Assembly: GCA_035295125.1 (NCBI GenBank)
Contig: DATGJP010000121.1
Location: 1-64,000 of the forward strand
Source of the DNA: JAICMB01 sp035295125
Lineage (GTDB): Bacteria > Acidobacteriota > Terriglobia > Bryobacterales > Bryobacteraceae
Direction: 5' to 3'
Length of the DNA stretch: 64,000 bases
In this document: one piece after another, positions 51,384-59,906 of the stretch
Layout: each line of letters opens with the position of its first letter
Numbering within the stretch: position 1 is the stretch's first letter
Notes under the pieces: model-generated
What the model was told of the DNA's origin: nothing
What the model saw: only the letters and a program-made list of their open reading frames with translations
Database searches by the model: none
Position numbers and translations under genes: made by a program

Positions 51384-51734
51384 CTAACGGGCTTGAATGG
51401 CGGCTACAGTCTTGTCGATGTTGAGCGCCCCGTAATCGAAAGTGTGCTTGCTCCCGTCGGAAAGCGTCAAGACACATTTCTTGCTGAGCAACTTCTTCTG
51501 CACCTCGACTGCCTGAATGGCCTGCTTGTCGATTTCGAGGTAGCCCTCATGGCCCCACTTAATGAAGAGCGCCTCGGAAACCATGCCTTGGATGGAGGCA
51601 TCGAATAGCGCATCATAGAGCAATCGCTTCGAAGTGACAGTGAGTTTTCCGTTGTACTTGCCACCCGATGGTGGCAAATAGAACAGGGTCCAAGTGCCCA
51701 GGTTTGTTTCATCTGGCTGAAGGTTGATGTTCAT
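51384..51734 (-). CDS. GRAM/PH-like domain protein
   Basis: 116 residues. TLFYLPPSGGKYNGKLTVTSKRLLYDALFD and EGYLEIDKQAIQAVEVQKKLLSKKCVLTLSDGSKHTFDYGAL give the strand pattern of a GRAM/PH-type domain, known to bind membranes. GGAGAC before the ATG. Downstream genes on the same strand are membrane proteins, which fits. Confidence 0.65.
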   Translation of the reverse strand: MNINLQPDETNLGTWTLFYLPPSGGKYNGKLTVTSKRLLYDALFDASIQGMVSEALFIKWGHEGYLEIDKQAIQAVEVQKKLLSKKCVLTLSDGSKHTFDYGALNIDKTVAAIQAR

Positions 51735-52073
51735 CGGGTCTCCTGTACACTAAAGCGGGTTTCGCGCGCACATTTAGCGGACTATTCGGGGTTCAGGGCC
51801 CGGGTCGCCGACCCGCCATACTCTCGGTGCCGCCGCCGTCGCGAGCGTCACACGGAATCTTCACGTAGGAGTGTTTCTCGGGTCCCCCACTAGCTTTGCT
51901 CGTCGGAAAACAGTCGCATTCGGTCGCCTGGTGCGTGCCCGCTTGAGGGCCGCGATCACAAGAACCGCTCCGAAAAGCACAGCGCCGGTCTGAAAAACCT
52001 GGTCGGCGCTAAAACTCCGATTTAGAAGTAAGCTGCCTCAGAACGCAGAGGAAATTGATGCTAAGGCCTTGCC
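51735..52073. other. Intergenic stretch with upstream element
   Basis: The copy of the upstream element is at 51753-51779. Nothing else recognised in the remaining 290 bases before the SagB-type gene's stop. Confidence 0.4.
51753..51779 (-). repeat. Upstream element, copy B
   Basis: AAAGCGGGTTTCGCGCGCA plus CATTTAGC on the plus strand, about 20 bases ahead of the 51734 start. Same element as before the 50801 gene. Confidence 0.6.
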
Positions 52074-53555
52074 TCATGCCTCGATGCGAGGATCGGGAAC
52101 AGGATACCCGATCGCGAAATGATACACCACCTGTCCAAGATCGGGGTCCAGGTTGAGATAGCGGTGCACCTCATCATCGAAAAACGCGCCGATGCCGGTC
52201 GCCCCCAGGCCGAGGGCTTCCGCGGACACATAAAGGCGATGGCCAATGGCACCTGCCTCGAAATGCACGTAGCGATAGCCACGATCACCGTGTAAGCGGA
52301 CGGCGCGCCTGAGATCGCCAATCATCGAGAACGCGACGCATGCGTTGCCGGCGAGGTCCTGCCCCAGGCTCAGACCAGCGATAGCGACGCACTGGACTCC
52401 CGGCCTGATCAGCTCCAACGCCGAACACTCCGGCCAAAACCTGTAGACGCCAAGTTCCAGTCCGGTTACGCGATGGGCATACAAATAGAGTTGGACGTAG
52501 CGCTCACCTGCAAAATCAGCAAAAAGCGGCCGGGACGCCGCTGTAAGGATAGCGGAAAGCTGCTCCATGGACATCGATTCGGTTCCACCACGAAAGTTGA
52601 GCGCCGAACGCCGCGTTCGTGCGACCTCACCATATGTGCGCATCGAGAAAGCTGGGGGAGGGAGCTTGACCTGGGCGGCGGCCCTCGGCGCAGCGTCAAC
52701 AGAGGAGACGGCGTGGTACGCCGAAGGGCTGAGCTTGGTGGCAGCGTGAATTGCCTCAATCGATGGATAAGTAATACTTTCCCGCGAAAGATAATTTGGG
52801 TGACCTCCGTACCAAACCGATGCGCCGCAGCCTGGTTCCTCTACCGGGATGGTTCTGCCCTGCAGTTCGACGATAAGCATCGGCCACTCATCGTCGTGCA
52901 CGCGGCTGATGCGTGCGATTTCATCATCTGGGAAGCGGCCAGTCGCAAAGCTGTCGCATCCCATGGCTCGGGCGGCGAGGACAAGCGCTTGCCAGGCGTG
53001 CCCGATGTCGTGTAAGCAGTACCGATAGGCCCGGTCGCGATACTTCCAGGCCTCGCGCCATGCGATGGTGGTGAGCACCAACACGATTGGCGCGGCGCTG
53101 CCCGCCAACTTCGTCTCAAGATTATCCAGAGCGCGTTGCTCGGCCATGTGGGCAGAGGGACGGTAATGATAGAATCCATCGGGCCACCCGCGCAGCCCTC
53201 TCGTGCGGAAGTGGAATTCGGTTGGGTGAAGATTTCCGGACGATGGATTTACACGCAGCGCATACCGGTAGCCGGTGGACGGCACGCGCTTGGACGCACT
53301 AATCGCGGCGGAAGAATATAGTAACTGCGAAAGAAACGTCGCCCCATCCCGGACAGTCGTAGAGCCGGCGAGGCCACCAAGTACGTCGAGGGCCGGCGTG
53401 TCAAGACAAGGCGGATCCGCCGGCAAGTCGAGCACCGGGACGCCCTCATACTCACGGAACGGATCGGGCATGTTTGCCCAATCAAGGACATGCGGATCTC
53501 GGCTTAAGGATTCAACGCTATGTTTGGTGAATTCGTGGTATTGGTCCCATGTCAT
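52074..53555 (-). CDS. SagB-type nitroreductase-fold oxidoreductase
   Basis: 493 residues with two nitroreductase-like domains. The N-terminal reads WDQYHEFTKHSVESLSRDPHVLDW, the usual SagB-type opening. SSAAISA, RVNPSSGNLHPTEFHF and YDIGH-like CLHDIGHAWQALVLAARAMG are in domain 1. MRTYGEVARTRRSALNFRG and GHRLYVSAEALGLGATGIGAFFDDEVHRYL are in domain 2. FMN binding is expected. SagB proteins oxidise thiazolines in peptide natural products, but no cyclodehydratase or precursor gene is nearby, so the role here is open. Confidence 0.85.
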   Translation of the reverse strand: MTWDQYHEFTKHSVESLSRDPHVLDWANMPDPFREYEGVPVLDLPADPPCLDTPALDVLGGLAGSTTVRDGATFLSQLLYSSAAISASKRVPSTGYRYALRVNPSSGNLHPTEFHFRTRGLRGWPDGFYHYRPSAHMAEQRALDNLETKLAGSAAPIVLVLTTIAWREAWKYRDRAYRYCLHDIGHAWQALVLAARAMGCDSFATGRFPDDEIARISRVHDDEWPMLIVELQGRTIPVEEPGCGASVWYGGHPNYLSRESITYPSIEAIHAATKLSPSAYHAVSSVDAAPRAAAQVKLPPPAFSMRTYGEVARTRRSALNFRGGTESMSMEQLSAILTAASRPLFADFAGERYVQLYLYAHRVTGLELGVYRFWPECSALELIRPGVQCVAIAGLSLGQDLAGNACVAFSMIGDLRRAVRLHGDRGYRYVHFEAGAIGHRLYVSAEALGLGATGIGAFFDDEVHRYLNLDPDLGQVVYHFAIGYPVPDPRIEA

Positions 53556-53636
53556 GGCCGTTCTTCGCAGCAACGCGGGTGCAACGATTGTAGATCGCTT
53601 CGCCGCATCGAAGGTATGCACAAGCCGCCGGAGCGG

Positions 53637-53840
53637 CTACACCAAGCCTACTGCCGGCGTTTGCCATCGGAACAGGAAAAAGTGGCGGCCACAAAGCGAG
53701 CAGCGGCACGGTTGAAGAAGCCAGTAGAGCATTCCTTCCACCGTGTTTCGCACGCCCACCCCTCTGAAGTCAATCGATCTGCAATATGGACACTGTGTTG
53801 AGAACAGTCCCGCCACGCGGCGCATCAGGAACTTAAACAT
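53637..53840 (-). CDS. Small zinc-ribbon protein
   Basis: 67 residues. FSTQCPYCRSIDFRG and PCRCSLCGRHFFLFRW are the two CxxC halves of a zinc ribbon; the segment between is hydrophobic. It matches a small Acidobacteriota-type family found between genes. A purine-rich GGGAAG precedes the ATG. It follows groEL on the same strand. Confidence 0.62.
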   Translation of the reverse strand: MFKFLMRRVAGLFSTQCPYCRSIDFRGVGVRNTVEGMLYWLLQPCRCSLCGRHFFLFRWQTPAVGLV

Positions 53841-53909
53841 GTTCTACTTCCCTATAACACCAGGAGTTAAAAGTGCGCCTTGAACTGCGGCGTACCCCTA
53901 TCTGCTTGC

Positions 53910-55499
53910 TCATTCGTTGCTTTCCTGCTCCACCACGCTGCAAATCATTGCCTCCGTCGTCAGCATCAGAGAGGCAATCGAGGCGGCGTTCTGCAAAGCA
54001 GTGCGCGTCACTTTGGTGGGATCGATGACGCCGGCGGCAACCAGGTCTTCGTACTCTTCCGTGAAGGCATTAAACCCGAAGTTGGGATTCTCGTGGTGCA
54101 GGATCCTCTCGGCTACCACGGCGCCCTCCGGCCCGCAATTCGCCACAATCTGACGGACCGGTTCCTCGCAGGCGCGACGCACGATCCTGACGCCGAACTG
54201 TTCGTCGCCCGGGAGCTTTAGCGCTTCGAGCACGATTGAGGCTCGCAATAGCGCAACGCCGCCACCCGGCACAATACCTTCTTCCACCGCCGCTCGAGTA
54301 GCGTGCAGGGCATCCTCCACACGAGCCTTTTTCTCTTTCATCTCAGTTTCGGTGGCGGCGCCGACTTTGATGATCGCCACGCCGCCGGCGAGCTTCGCCA
54401 CCCGCTCCTGCAGTTTCTCGCGGTCGTAGTCGGAGGTTGTGTCCTGGACCTGGGTTCGGAGTTGCTTGATCCGGCCCTCGATCTCGTTCGGCTTCCCGCC
54501 GCCGTCGATGATAGTCGTATTGTCTTTATCCACCGTGACGCGTTTGGCGCGGCCCAGGTCATCCAGCTGAACACCTTCCAGCTTGATGCCGGTCTCTTCC
54601 ATGATCGCCTTCCCGCCAGTCAGGATCGCGATGTCATCCAGGATCGCCTTGCGGCGATCGCCGAAGCCGGGCGCCTTCACCGCGCAAACAGTGATCGTCC
54701 CGCGGAGCTTGTTTACAACCAATGTGGCCAGTGCTTCACCTTCCACATCCTCAGAGATGATCAACAACGGCTTCCCGGCGCGTGCGATCTGCTCCAGAAC
54801 AGGGAGCACGTCCTTCATGCTGCCGATCTTCTTTTCGTGAATCAGGATGTAAGGGTCTTCGAGGACGCATTCCATGCGCTCGGCGTCGCTTACGAAATAA
54901 GGCGAGAGATAGCCGCGATCGAATTGCATGCCGTCCACGGTTTGCAGCTCCGTGGTCATCGTCCTGGACTCCTCAACGGTAATCACGCCGTCTTTGCCCA
55001 CCTTCTTCATCGCCTCGGCGATAACATCGCCAATGGTGGAGTCGCTGTTGGCGGAAATTCGGCCGACTTGCGCGATCATGTCGCCGGACACGGGCTTGGA
55101 AAACCGCTGGAGTTCCCCAACCACCGCTTCGACCGCTTTATCGATACCTCGTTTCATGGCCATCGGATTGGCGCCGGCCGTGACCCCTTTCACGCCTTCG
55201 CGGAAGATGGCCTGGGCAAGAATTGTGGCGGTCGTGGTGCCGTCACCGGCCACGTCGGAAGTTTTCGATGCGACTTCGCGCACCATCTGAGCGCCCATAT
55301 TCTCCAATGGGTCCTTCAATTCGATTTCCTTTGCTACCGTGACGCCATCTTTGGTAACGGACGGTCCACCGAACTGTTTTCCGAGAACGACGTTACGCCC
55401 CTTGGGGCCGAGGGTCACTTTGACTACATCGGCGAGTTGGTTCACGCCGCGCAGAATCGCCTGCCGGGAATGATCGCTATAAATAATCTGTTTTGCCAT
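53910..55499 (-). CDS. groEL: 60-kDa chaperonin GroEL
   Basis: 529 residues. KVTLGPKGRNVVLGKQFG and GDGTTTATILAQAIFREG are the ATP site. DGMQFDRGYLSPYFVSDAERM is in the apical domain. GGGVALLRA and GFNAFTEEYEDLVAAGVIDP are in the C-terminal equatorial part. The protein folds others inside a double ring with GroES. The usual Gly-Gly-Met tail is absent; it ends EQESNE. It lacks the tail that helps folding inside the cavity, so it may be a second, specialised copy. It lies 15 bases after groES. Confidence 0.97.
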   Translation of the reverse strand: MAKQIIYSDHSRQAILRGVNQLADVVKVTLGPKGRNVVLGKQFGGPSVTKDGVTVAKEIELKDPLENMGAQMVREVASKTSDVAGDGTTTATILAQAIFREGVKGVTAGANPMAMKRGIDKAVEAVVGELQRFSKPVSGDMIAQVGRISANSDSTIGDVIAEAMKKVGKDGVITVEESRTMTTELQTVDGMQFDRGYLSPYFVSDAERMECVLEDPYILIHEKKIGSMKDVLPVLEQIARAGKPLLIISEDVEGEALATLVVNKLRGTITVCAVKAPGFGDRRKAILDDIAILTGGKAIMEETGIKLEGVQLDDLGRAKRVTVDKDNTTIIDGGGKPNEIEGRIKQLRTQVQDTTSDYDREKLQERVAKLAGGVAIIKVGAATETEMKEKKARVEDALHATRAAVEEGIVPGGGVALLRASIVLEALKLPGDEQFGVRIVRRACEEPVRQIVANCGPEGAVVAERILHHENPNFGFNAFTEEYEDLVAAGVIDPTKVTRTALQNAASIASLMLTTEAMICSVVEQESNE

Positions 55500-55514
55500 G
55501 AAATGATTTCCTTG

Positions 55515-55802
55515 TCAGTCTAGAATGCCGAGAACGTCGTTCTCGCGCATGATAATGTATTCTGTCCCAGCCAACTTGGTCTCATCGCCCGAGTATTTTC
55601 CAAAAAGAACACGGTCGCCCACCTTGACATCCAGGGCCGCCAGGCTTCCATCAGCGAGCCGCTTTCCATGGCCGATAGCCATGACTTCGCCTTCCTGGGG
55701 TTTCTCTTTGGCAGAGTCGGGTATGACGATGCCGTGACGAGTGGTTTCCTGTTCCTCGATCCGCCTAACCACTATGCGGTCGTGCAACGGTCTCAATTCC
55801 AT
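55515..55802 (-). CDS. groES: Co-chaperonin GroES
   Basis: 95 residues. LRPLHDRIVVRRIEEQETTRHGIVIPDSAKEKPQEG contains the mobile loop. GDRVLFGKYSGDETKL and EYIIMRENDVLGIL follow. ATG 55802 has GGAG nine bases upstream, preferred to a longer version. It forms the lid of the GroEL ring. Confidence 0.95.
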   Translation of the reverse strand: MELRPLHDRIVVRRIEEQETTRHGIVIPDSAKEKPQEGEVMAIGHGKRLADGSLAALDVKVGDRVLFGKYSGDETKLAGTEYIIMRENDVLGILD

Positions 55803-55822
55803 GTTTGTCGTCTCCATTGGTG

Positions 55823-56047
55823 TCAGTATGTTATTGGTGCGCTGGATGAGTGGGCGCCGTCGGGAGCATGCGCAAGCCATTCGATAGGATGGCTTCGAAC
55901 CGCGCCACTGCGCTCTTGGATGTCCGCCCATTTCGTATCCTCTTTCAGATGTAAAAATACGCCGGGTGTGCCTTGATAAGTGCCGCCGACGAGTATCACT
56001 TCGTCGCCTGCGAGAAAGGCCGGATTAACTGTACTTGTGTTGATCAT
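55823..56047 (-). CDS. KOW/SH3-like small protein
   Basis: 74 residues. NPAFLAGDEVILVGGTYQGTPGVFLHLKEDTKWADI is a KOW/SH3-like barrel (G-x-Y-x-G-x-x-G). The end ERSGAVRSHPIEWLAH is conserved in the same small family. It sits just ahead of groES in the cluster. Function unknown. Confidence 0.75.
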   Translation of the reverse strand: MINTSTVNPAFLAGDEVILVGGTYQGTPGVFLHLKEDTKWADIQERSGAVRSHPIEWLAHAPDGAHSSSAPITY

Positions 56048-56078
56048 ATTGATATACCTGGCAGGCTGAGGTTGAAGT

Positions 56079-56137
56079 CGCGCAGGCGCTTTCGCCTGCG
56101 CATGCCCCTCTCAAAAGCTTCTGCCACGGGCTGCTAG
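56079..56137 (-). repeat. Dispersed repeat, short type A copy
   Basis: Minus-strand reading: CTAGCAGCCCGTGGCAG, AAGCTTTTGAGAGGGGCATG and CGCAGGCGAAAGCGCCTGCG. The first three bases contain the stop of the next gene. Confidence 0.7.
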
Positions 56138-56808
56138 GGGCGGAAATTTGGTTTATTCGCGAGCCTGGCTTTGTCGAGGATGGCTTTAGCCGCGTCCTCT
56201 TCACTCGCTACTCGGGCTGCCTCCCTGCGGGGCGCATCCTCGTCGTCCAGCCGCTTCGATTCGAGCAGGGCGGTTTCGGCAGCCGCTTCCATTTTCTTCG
56301 ACACGCCGATCAGCTTGAAGGTAGGTCCGTAAGGGAGATGGACCAGATCATAGCGATACTGCGAATCCTGCCATCTCGCAACCACGTCTTCCTTCTCGCC
56401 GTATGGCCCTTGCAGGGTCTTGTTCATGTCTGGGGACCGTTCGGCCTTTCCGTAGTTCACCGAAATGGCTTCCACGATGTCATCCGTGGTCAACCCCTTC
56501 GTCTGGTAAGGATCGTACTCGACGGCAATTCGATACAGTTCGCCGTCATAGAAGCTGAAGAGCACCTCTTCCACGGCCTCTGCTTTCGTCGATCGGCCGA
56601 GAGGTTGAGGCCGCCATTCGAGTGTCTGTATCAATACGGGGCGCCGGTGGACGGCCTTGGCCTGCGACGGCGGCATGCCCGCCTGTTTGGCAACGGCGGG
56701 TAATGCGGCGCCGAACTCAAAGTCACGGTACCTGGACAGATCCGCGGCCGATACGGCCACCGGCAACACTCCGAACAAAACAAGCGATGTGACTACCGAT
56801 TTATACAT
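56134..56808 (-). CDS. Secreted protein of unknown function
   Basis: 224 residues with signal VVTSLVLFGVLPVAVSAA. YRDFEFGAALPAVAKQAGMPP, EEVLFSFYDGELYRIAVEYDPYQTKGLTTDDIVEAIS and YGKAERSPD are protein-like; the end is an acidic-basic helix. A domain with weak resemblance to lipoprotein-type periplasmic proteins, no name. Overlaps the previous gene's end by eight bases. Confidence 0.7.
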   Translation of the reverse strand: MYKSVVTSLVLFGVLPVAVSAADLSRYRDFEFGAALPAVAKQAGMPPSQAKAVHRRPVLIQTLEWRPQPLGRSTKAEAVEEVLFSFYDGELYRIAVEYDPYQTKGLTTDDIVEAISVNYGKAERSPDMNKTLQGPYGEKEDVVARWQDSQYRYDLVHLPYGPTFKLIGVSKKMEAAAETALLESKRLDDEDAPRREAARVASEEDAAKAILDKARLANKPNFRP

Positions 56809-57211
56809 GGTGTACCAGCCTTGCTTTCGCCCACGCGAGTGATGCGAGGAAAGGGACCGCGCTCAGTACCACAACCACGCGCTGCCACTCGCCTGAAAAA
56901 GCAAAAACCGGCACCACAGGGTTATAGAGCAGCATGAGCGCTGCAAAAATGACGGCAAAGGCATATTGCCCCGCATAGAGTGCCTGGAACATTACAACGA
57001 CTGCGCCCATGGACGCAATGAATCGGATGCCAATGTCATAAGGAGTAACGTAGGACCAAAATGCAGCCGCGGCGATCAGCGCCACGGCCGCGATGCATTT
57101 TGCCACCCTCACGAGCGCGGCGTTGCTCCGATCGTCTTTCGTCCGGCCTTTCGCCACCCATGCCTGCCACGATGCTTCATCAAGAACCTTGACATCAACC
57201 AACGTCGACAT
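56801..57211 (-). CDS. Small membrane protein
   Basis: 136 residues. MSTLVDVKVLDEASWQAWVAKGRTKDD is a soluble start, then three helices (VRVAKCIAAVALIAAAAFWSYV, IGIRFIASMGAVVVMFQAL and FAVIFAALMLLYNPVVPVF) and a last helix. GAGG eight bases before the ATG. It is between the SPFH protein and the secreted protein, in one operon. Confidence 0.7.
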   Translation of the reverse strand: MSTLVDVKVLDEASWQAWVAKGRTKDDRSNAALVRVAKCIAAVALIAAAAFWSYVTPYDIGIRFIASMGAVVVMFQALYAGQYAFAVIFAALMLLYNPVVPVFAFSGEWQRVVVVLSAVPFLASLAWAKARLVHHV

Positions 57212-57290
57212 ACTCAATCCTCTTTCGTTTTTCGTTTTCAACACATCAATCTTGGCCATGGGGCGGCCGGTTTCGCCCGCCGGCGACCGG

Positions 57291-58070
57291 CTAAGCAGCG
57301 ATAGCTTCGATCTTTTTGGATCCATTCATCACCTGCGTTATGGAAGTAATCAGGTCGATCGGCAGCGGAAACACGATAGTCGTATTGTGCTCGGCGCCGA
57401 TTTCCACCAGGGTTTGCAGATAACGCAACTGGATCGCCGCGGGCTGCTGCTGGATGACTTTGGCGGCCATCGACAACTTCTCGGCTGCCAGGTATTCACC
57501 CTCGGCGTGGATGACCTTTGCCCGCCGCTCCCGTTCGGCCTCCGCCTGACGGGCAATGGCACGGATCATCTGGTCCGCGAGTTCCACCTGTTTCACCTCA
57601 ACCAGGCTGACCTTCATGCCCCACGAAGCGGTATGTTGATCGAGAATCGACTGCAAACGGAGGTTGAGTTTGCCGCGCTGGCTCAGTAATTCGTCCAACT
57701 CGGCTTCACCCAGAACGCTGCGAAGCGTAGTCTGCGCCAGTTGCGAAGTTGCATACAGGTAATTGGAGACTTCGAGCACCGCCAGTCGTGGATCGATTAC
57801 CCGGAAAAAGATCACCGCGTTCACTTTTACGGTGACGTTATCCCGTGTCACAACGTCCTGGGAAGGCACTTCCAGCGCCTCGATGCGGAGCGACATCCGC
57901 ACCATGCGGTACACCGGCGCAAAGACAAATACCACGCCTGGTCCACTGGCCCGGGGCAAGACTCGTCCTAATCGAAATAACACGCCCCGTTCATACTCTC
58001 TGAGGATCTTGATCGAGGACAGTAGATAGAGGACGAGGATAGCCGGTACGACGAGCCAAATGCTGATCAT
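57291..58070 (-). CDS. SPFH/Band 7 (stomatin-like) membrane protein
   Basis: 259 residues. The N-terminal helix ISIWLVVPAILVLYLLSSIKIL is followed by the SPFH domain: EYERGVLFRLGRVLPRASGPGVVFVFAP, VPSQDVVTRDNVTVKVNAVIFFRV, YLYATSQLAQTTLRSVLGEAELDELLSQR and the coiled coil ADQMIRAIARQAEAERERRAKVIHAEGEYLAAEKL. AAGGAGAG before the ATG. Stomatin-like proteins form membrane scaffolds and often pair with NfeD; no NfeD gene is seen. Confidence 0.92.
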   Translation of the reverse strand: MISIWLVVPAILVLYLLSSIKILREYERGVLFRLGRVLPRASGPGVVFVFAPVYRMVRMSLRIEALEVPSQDVVTRDNVTVKVNAVIFFRVIDPRLAVLEVSNYLYATSQLAQTTLRSVLGEAELDELLSQRGKLNLRLQSILDQHTASWGMKVSLVEVKQVELADQMIRAIARQAEAERERRAKVIHAEGEYLAAEKLSMAAKVIQQQPAAIQLRYLQTLVEIGAEHNTTIVFPLPIDLITSITQVMNGSKKIEAIAA

Positions 58071-58197
58071 GTTGCTCTCTCCTTGCAGTCTTTCTGTCGC
58101 ACGGGTACAACCAACCTCATTTCTGCCAAGCCGGCGCGCTCGCGAACGATCCAGAGGGCAGTTTGGGGGAAGGGAAGCGCGCGAAAGGTAACGATAT

Positions 58198-58222
58198 ATG
58201 GTCAACTGACCATGGGCGGTCA
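58198..58222. promoter_or_regulatory. Composite GGTCA/TGACC site upstream of the SPFH operon
   Basis: ATGGTCA-AC-TGACCAT (58198-58213), perfect 7-base arms, then GGGCGGTCA. It lies about 130 bases before the SPFH start. The same half-sites occur before the sigma54 regulator and at 63288. That position fits an enhancer-type site. Confidence 0.6.
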
Positions 58223-58257
58223 GTGGTTTTCAGACCAGGAAAGAGCCGCGCCGGAGG

Positions 58258-58491
58258 TTATTTGCCTGCCGTGGCGGGACGCCATCGTCGACTGAGATGT
58301 CGATCCAAAGCGATGCGCGACCGCTCACAAAGCCGGTGGGCAGCGCCCGCCTCGGCAAGGGCGGATATGAACGCTTCAGTGTTCGTAGCGACGTGCCGGA
58401 GGCGGTCGACAGAGTCGGAGAAAGCACGGCTGGTAGCCGCATACCCGCTCAGAAGTATTTCGATTTCTTCATCTACTATCTTGGTACTCAT
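58258..58491 (-). CDS. Small protein downstream of the sigma54 regulator
   Basis: 77 residues. MSTKIVDEEIEILLSGYAATSRAFSDSVDRLRHVATNTEAFISALAEAGAAHRLCERSRIALDRHLSRR. Strong helical, acidic-basic pattern and length point to a real protein. It follows the sigma54 activator by 66 bases. No family recognised; start at 58491 is the only in-frame ATG that fits. Confidence 0.5.
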   Translation of the reverse strand: MSTKIVDEEIEILLSGYAATSRAFSDSVDRLRHVATNTEAFISALAEAGAAHRLCERSRIALDRHLSRRWRPATAGK

Positions 58492-58556
58492 CGCATGTGT
58501 GCTTCCTGCACCGTCTGTGCCATTGCCCGCGTTGACGGCGGATGATCGTGGCCGGT

Positions 58557-59906
58557 TCACGGCAGTTTTAACTTCTTCATCTTGTAGCGCAACTGGTCGC
58601 GTGTGATGCCGAGAAGGGCCGCCGAACGAGTCTTGTTGCCGCCCATCTTCCGGAGCGCTTCCACCAGCAGACGATGCTCCTGCTCTGCTAAGGATTGCTC
58701 GTAGCCGGCCTGTAAGGACGCATCCACGCCGGCGGCGGCCGCAAAGGACAAAGCCGGAGGCGGTACGCCAAACGGCAGGCTGGACGGCTGGATTTCCGCG
58801 GTGTCTTCGAGGATCATGGCACGCTCGATCACGTTGCGCAGTTCGCGTACATTGCCGGGCCAACGGTGCATCAGCAGCAGGTTCTCAGCGTCGAGGTTGA
58901 TGCGATCGATCTGGCGCTTGAACTTCCCGTTGTAGTGTCTGACGAAAAACCGCGCCAGAGGCAGGATATCCTGGGGCCGCTCCCGCAGTGGCGGGACAAT
59001 GAGTTGAATGACATTCAAACGATAGTAAAGGTCCTGCCGGAACGTTTTCTCTTTCACTGCTTTGGCCAGATTCTGGTTGGTGGCGGCTATGATCCGTACA
59101 TCGATGGTGATGTCACGCAATCCACCCAGCCGCCGGAAGGAATGGTCTTCAAGAACTCGCAACAGCTTGACCTGAAGTGAATGCGGAAGATCTCCGATTT
59201 CGTCCAGGAACAGGGTGCCCTTGTTCGCTAACTCGAACAGGCCGAGTTTCTGGCTCCGTGCGTCGGTGAAGGCCCCTTTTTCGTACCCGAGCAATTCGCT
59301 TTCAAGCAATGTTGTGGGGATGGCGGCGCAGTTGATTGCAATGAAAGGTCCGCAACTTCGCGAACTCTGATGGTGTAGCAGCTGAGCGATTAGATCCTTC
59401 CCAGCCCCGTTTTCGCCTTCGATAAGAATGGAGGTAGCCTCGCTGACGGCGATTCGCCGCACAAAATCGAGCAGCGTGAGCATGGCTGGTGATTCCGCAA
59501 TGATCTGCCGCTGAAGCGGTGCGGCTTCCTTCGTGACATCTTCCACGATGCCGACCATGCCCTCCAGGGCGCCAGCATCGTCAAAGAGCTGAACGATTCG
59601 AACCACCGCGATACGACCCCCGCCCTGATCTATATGGACGCTAATCATTCCGCTCGTAAGCCAGGAGGTTTCAGTTCCGCAATCGCCACGGCGGAATAGT
59701 TCCCGGCAGTGTTTACCCATCATTCCTTCGGCGGTCATTCCAAGCAGACGCGCGGCGGATTGGTTGACGCCCACGATGTGAAGAGTCTTGTCGTACAGGA
59801 ATACTGCGTAGGATAGTTTGTCGAAGATTGCTTCGACGATGTCCGGCCGCAAGTCCTGAAATTTCGAGAGAACCTTGGTCCGGCCGTCGGTCGGAGAGTC
59901 CGTCAT
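58557..59906 (-). CDS. PAS-AAA+ sigma54-dependent transcriptional activator
   Basis: 449 residues. A PAS domain (about 20-130, VFLYDKTLHIVGVNQSAARLLGMT), then an AAA+ domain with Walker A GENGAGKD (164-171), Walker B GTLFLDEIGDLP and sensor segment VRELRNVIERAMIL, and a Fis-type HTH at the end (GNKTRSAALLGITRDQLRYKMKKL). The sigma54-contact loop reads GAFTDA (211-216) instead of GAFTGA. The PAS domain retains two Cys of a C-rich motif (HCRELFRRGDCG). It probably activates sigma54 promoters in response to a redox or small-molecule signal. Confidence 0.92.
   Translation of the reverse strand: MTDSPTDGRTKVLSKFQDLRPDIVEAIFDKLSYAVFLYDKTLHIVGVNQSAARLLGMTAEGMMGKHCRELFRRGDCGTETSWLTSGMISVHIDQGGGRIAVVRIVQLFDDAGALEGMVGIVEDVTKEAAPLQRQIIAESPAMLTLLDFVRRIAVSEATSILIEGENGAGKDLIAQLLHHQSSRSCGPFIAINCAAIPTTLLESELLGYEKGAFTDARSQKLGLFELANKGTLFLDEIGDLPHSLQVKLLRVLEDHSFRRLGGLRDITIDVRIIAATNQNLAKAVKEKTFRQDLYYRLNVIQLIVPPLRERPQDILPLARFFVRHYNGKFKRQIDRINLDAENLLLMHRWPGNVRELRNVIERAMILEDTAEIQPSSLPFGVPPPALSFAAAAGVDASLQAGYEQSLAEQEHRLLVEALRKMGGNKTRSAALLGITRDQLRYKMKKLKLP

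Noticed and set aside
54303..55523. 406-residue open frame opposite groEL
   Set aside because: Shadow of a strongly conserved gene; no protein-like composition.
55803..56078. CIRCE or similar heat-shock operator before groES
   Set aside because: No TTAGCACTC-N9-GAGTGCTAA or near match was found upstream of groES or the KOW gene.
58071..58260. Sigma54 -24/-12 promoter before the SPFH gene
   Set aside because: The best candidate on the minus strand (TTGGCAG...) lacks the GC at the -12 position. I could not support a site.
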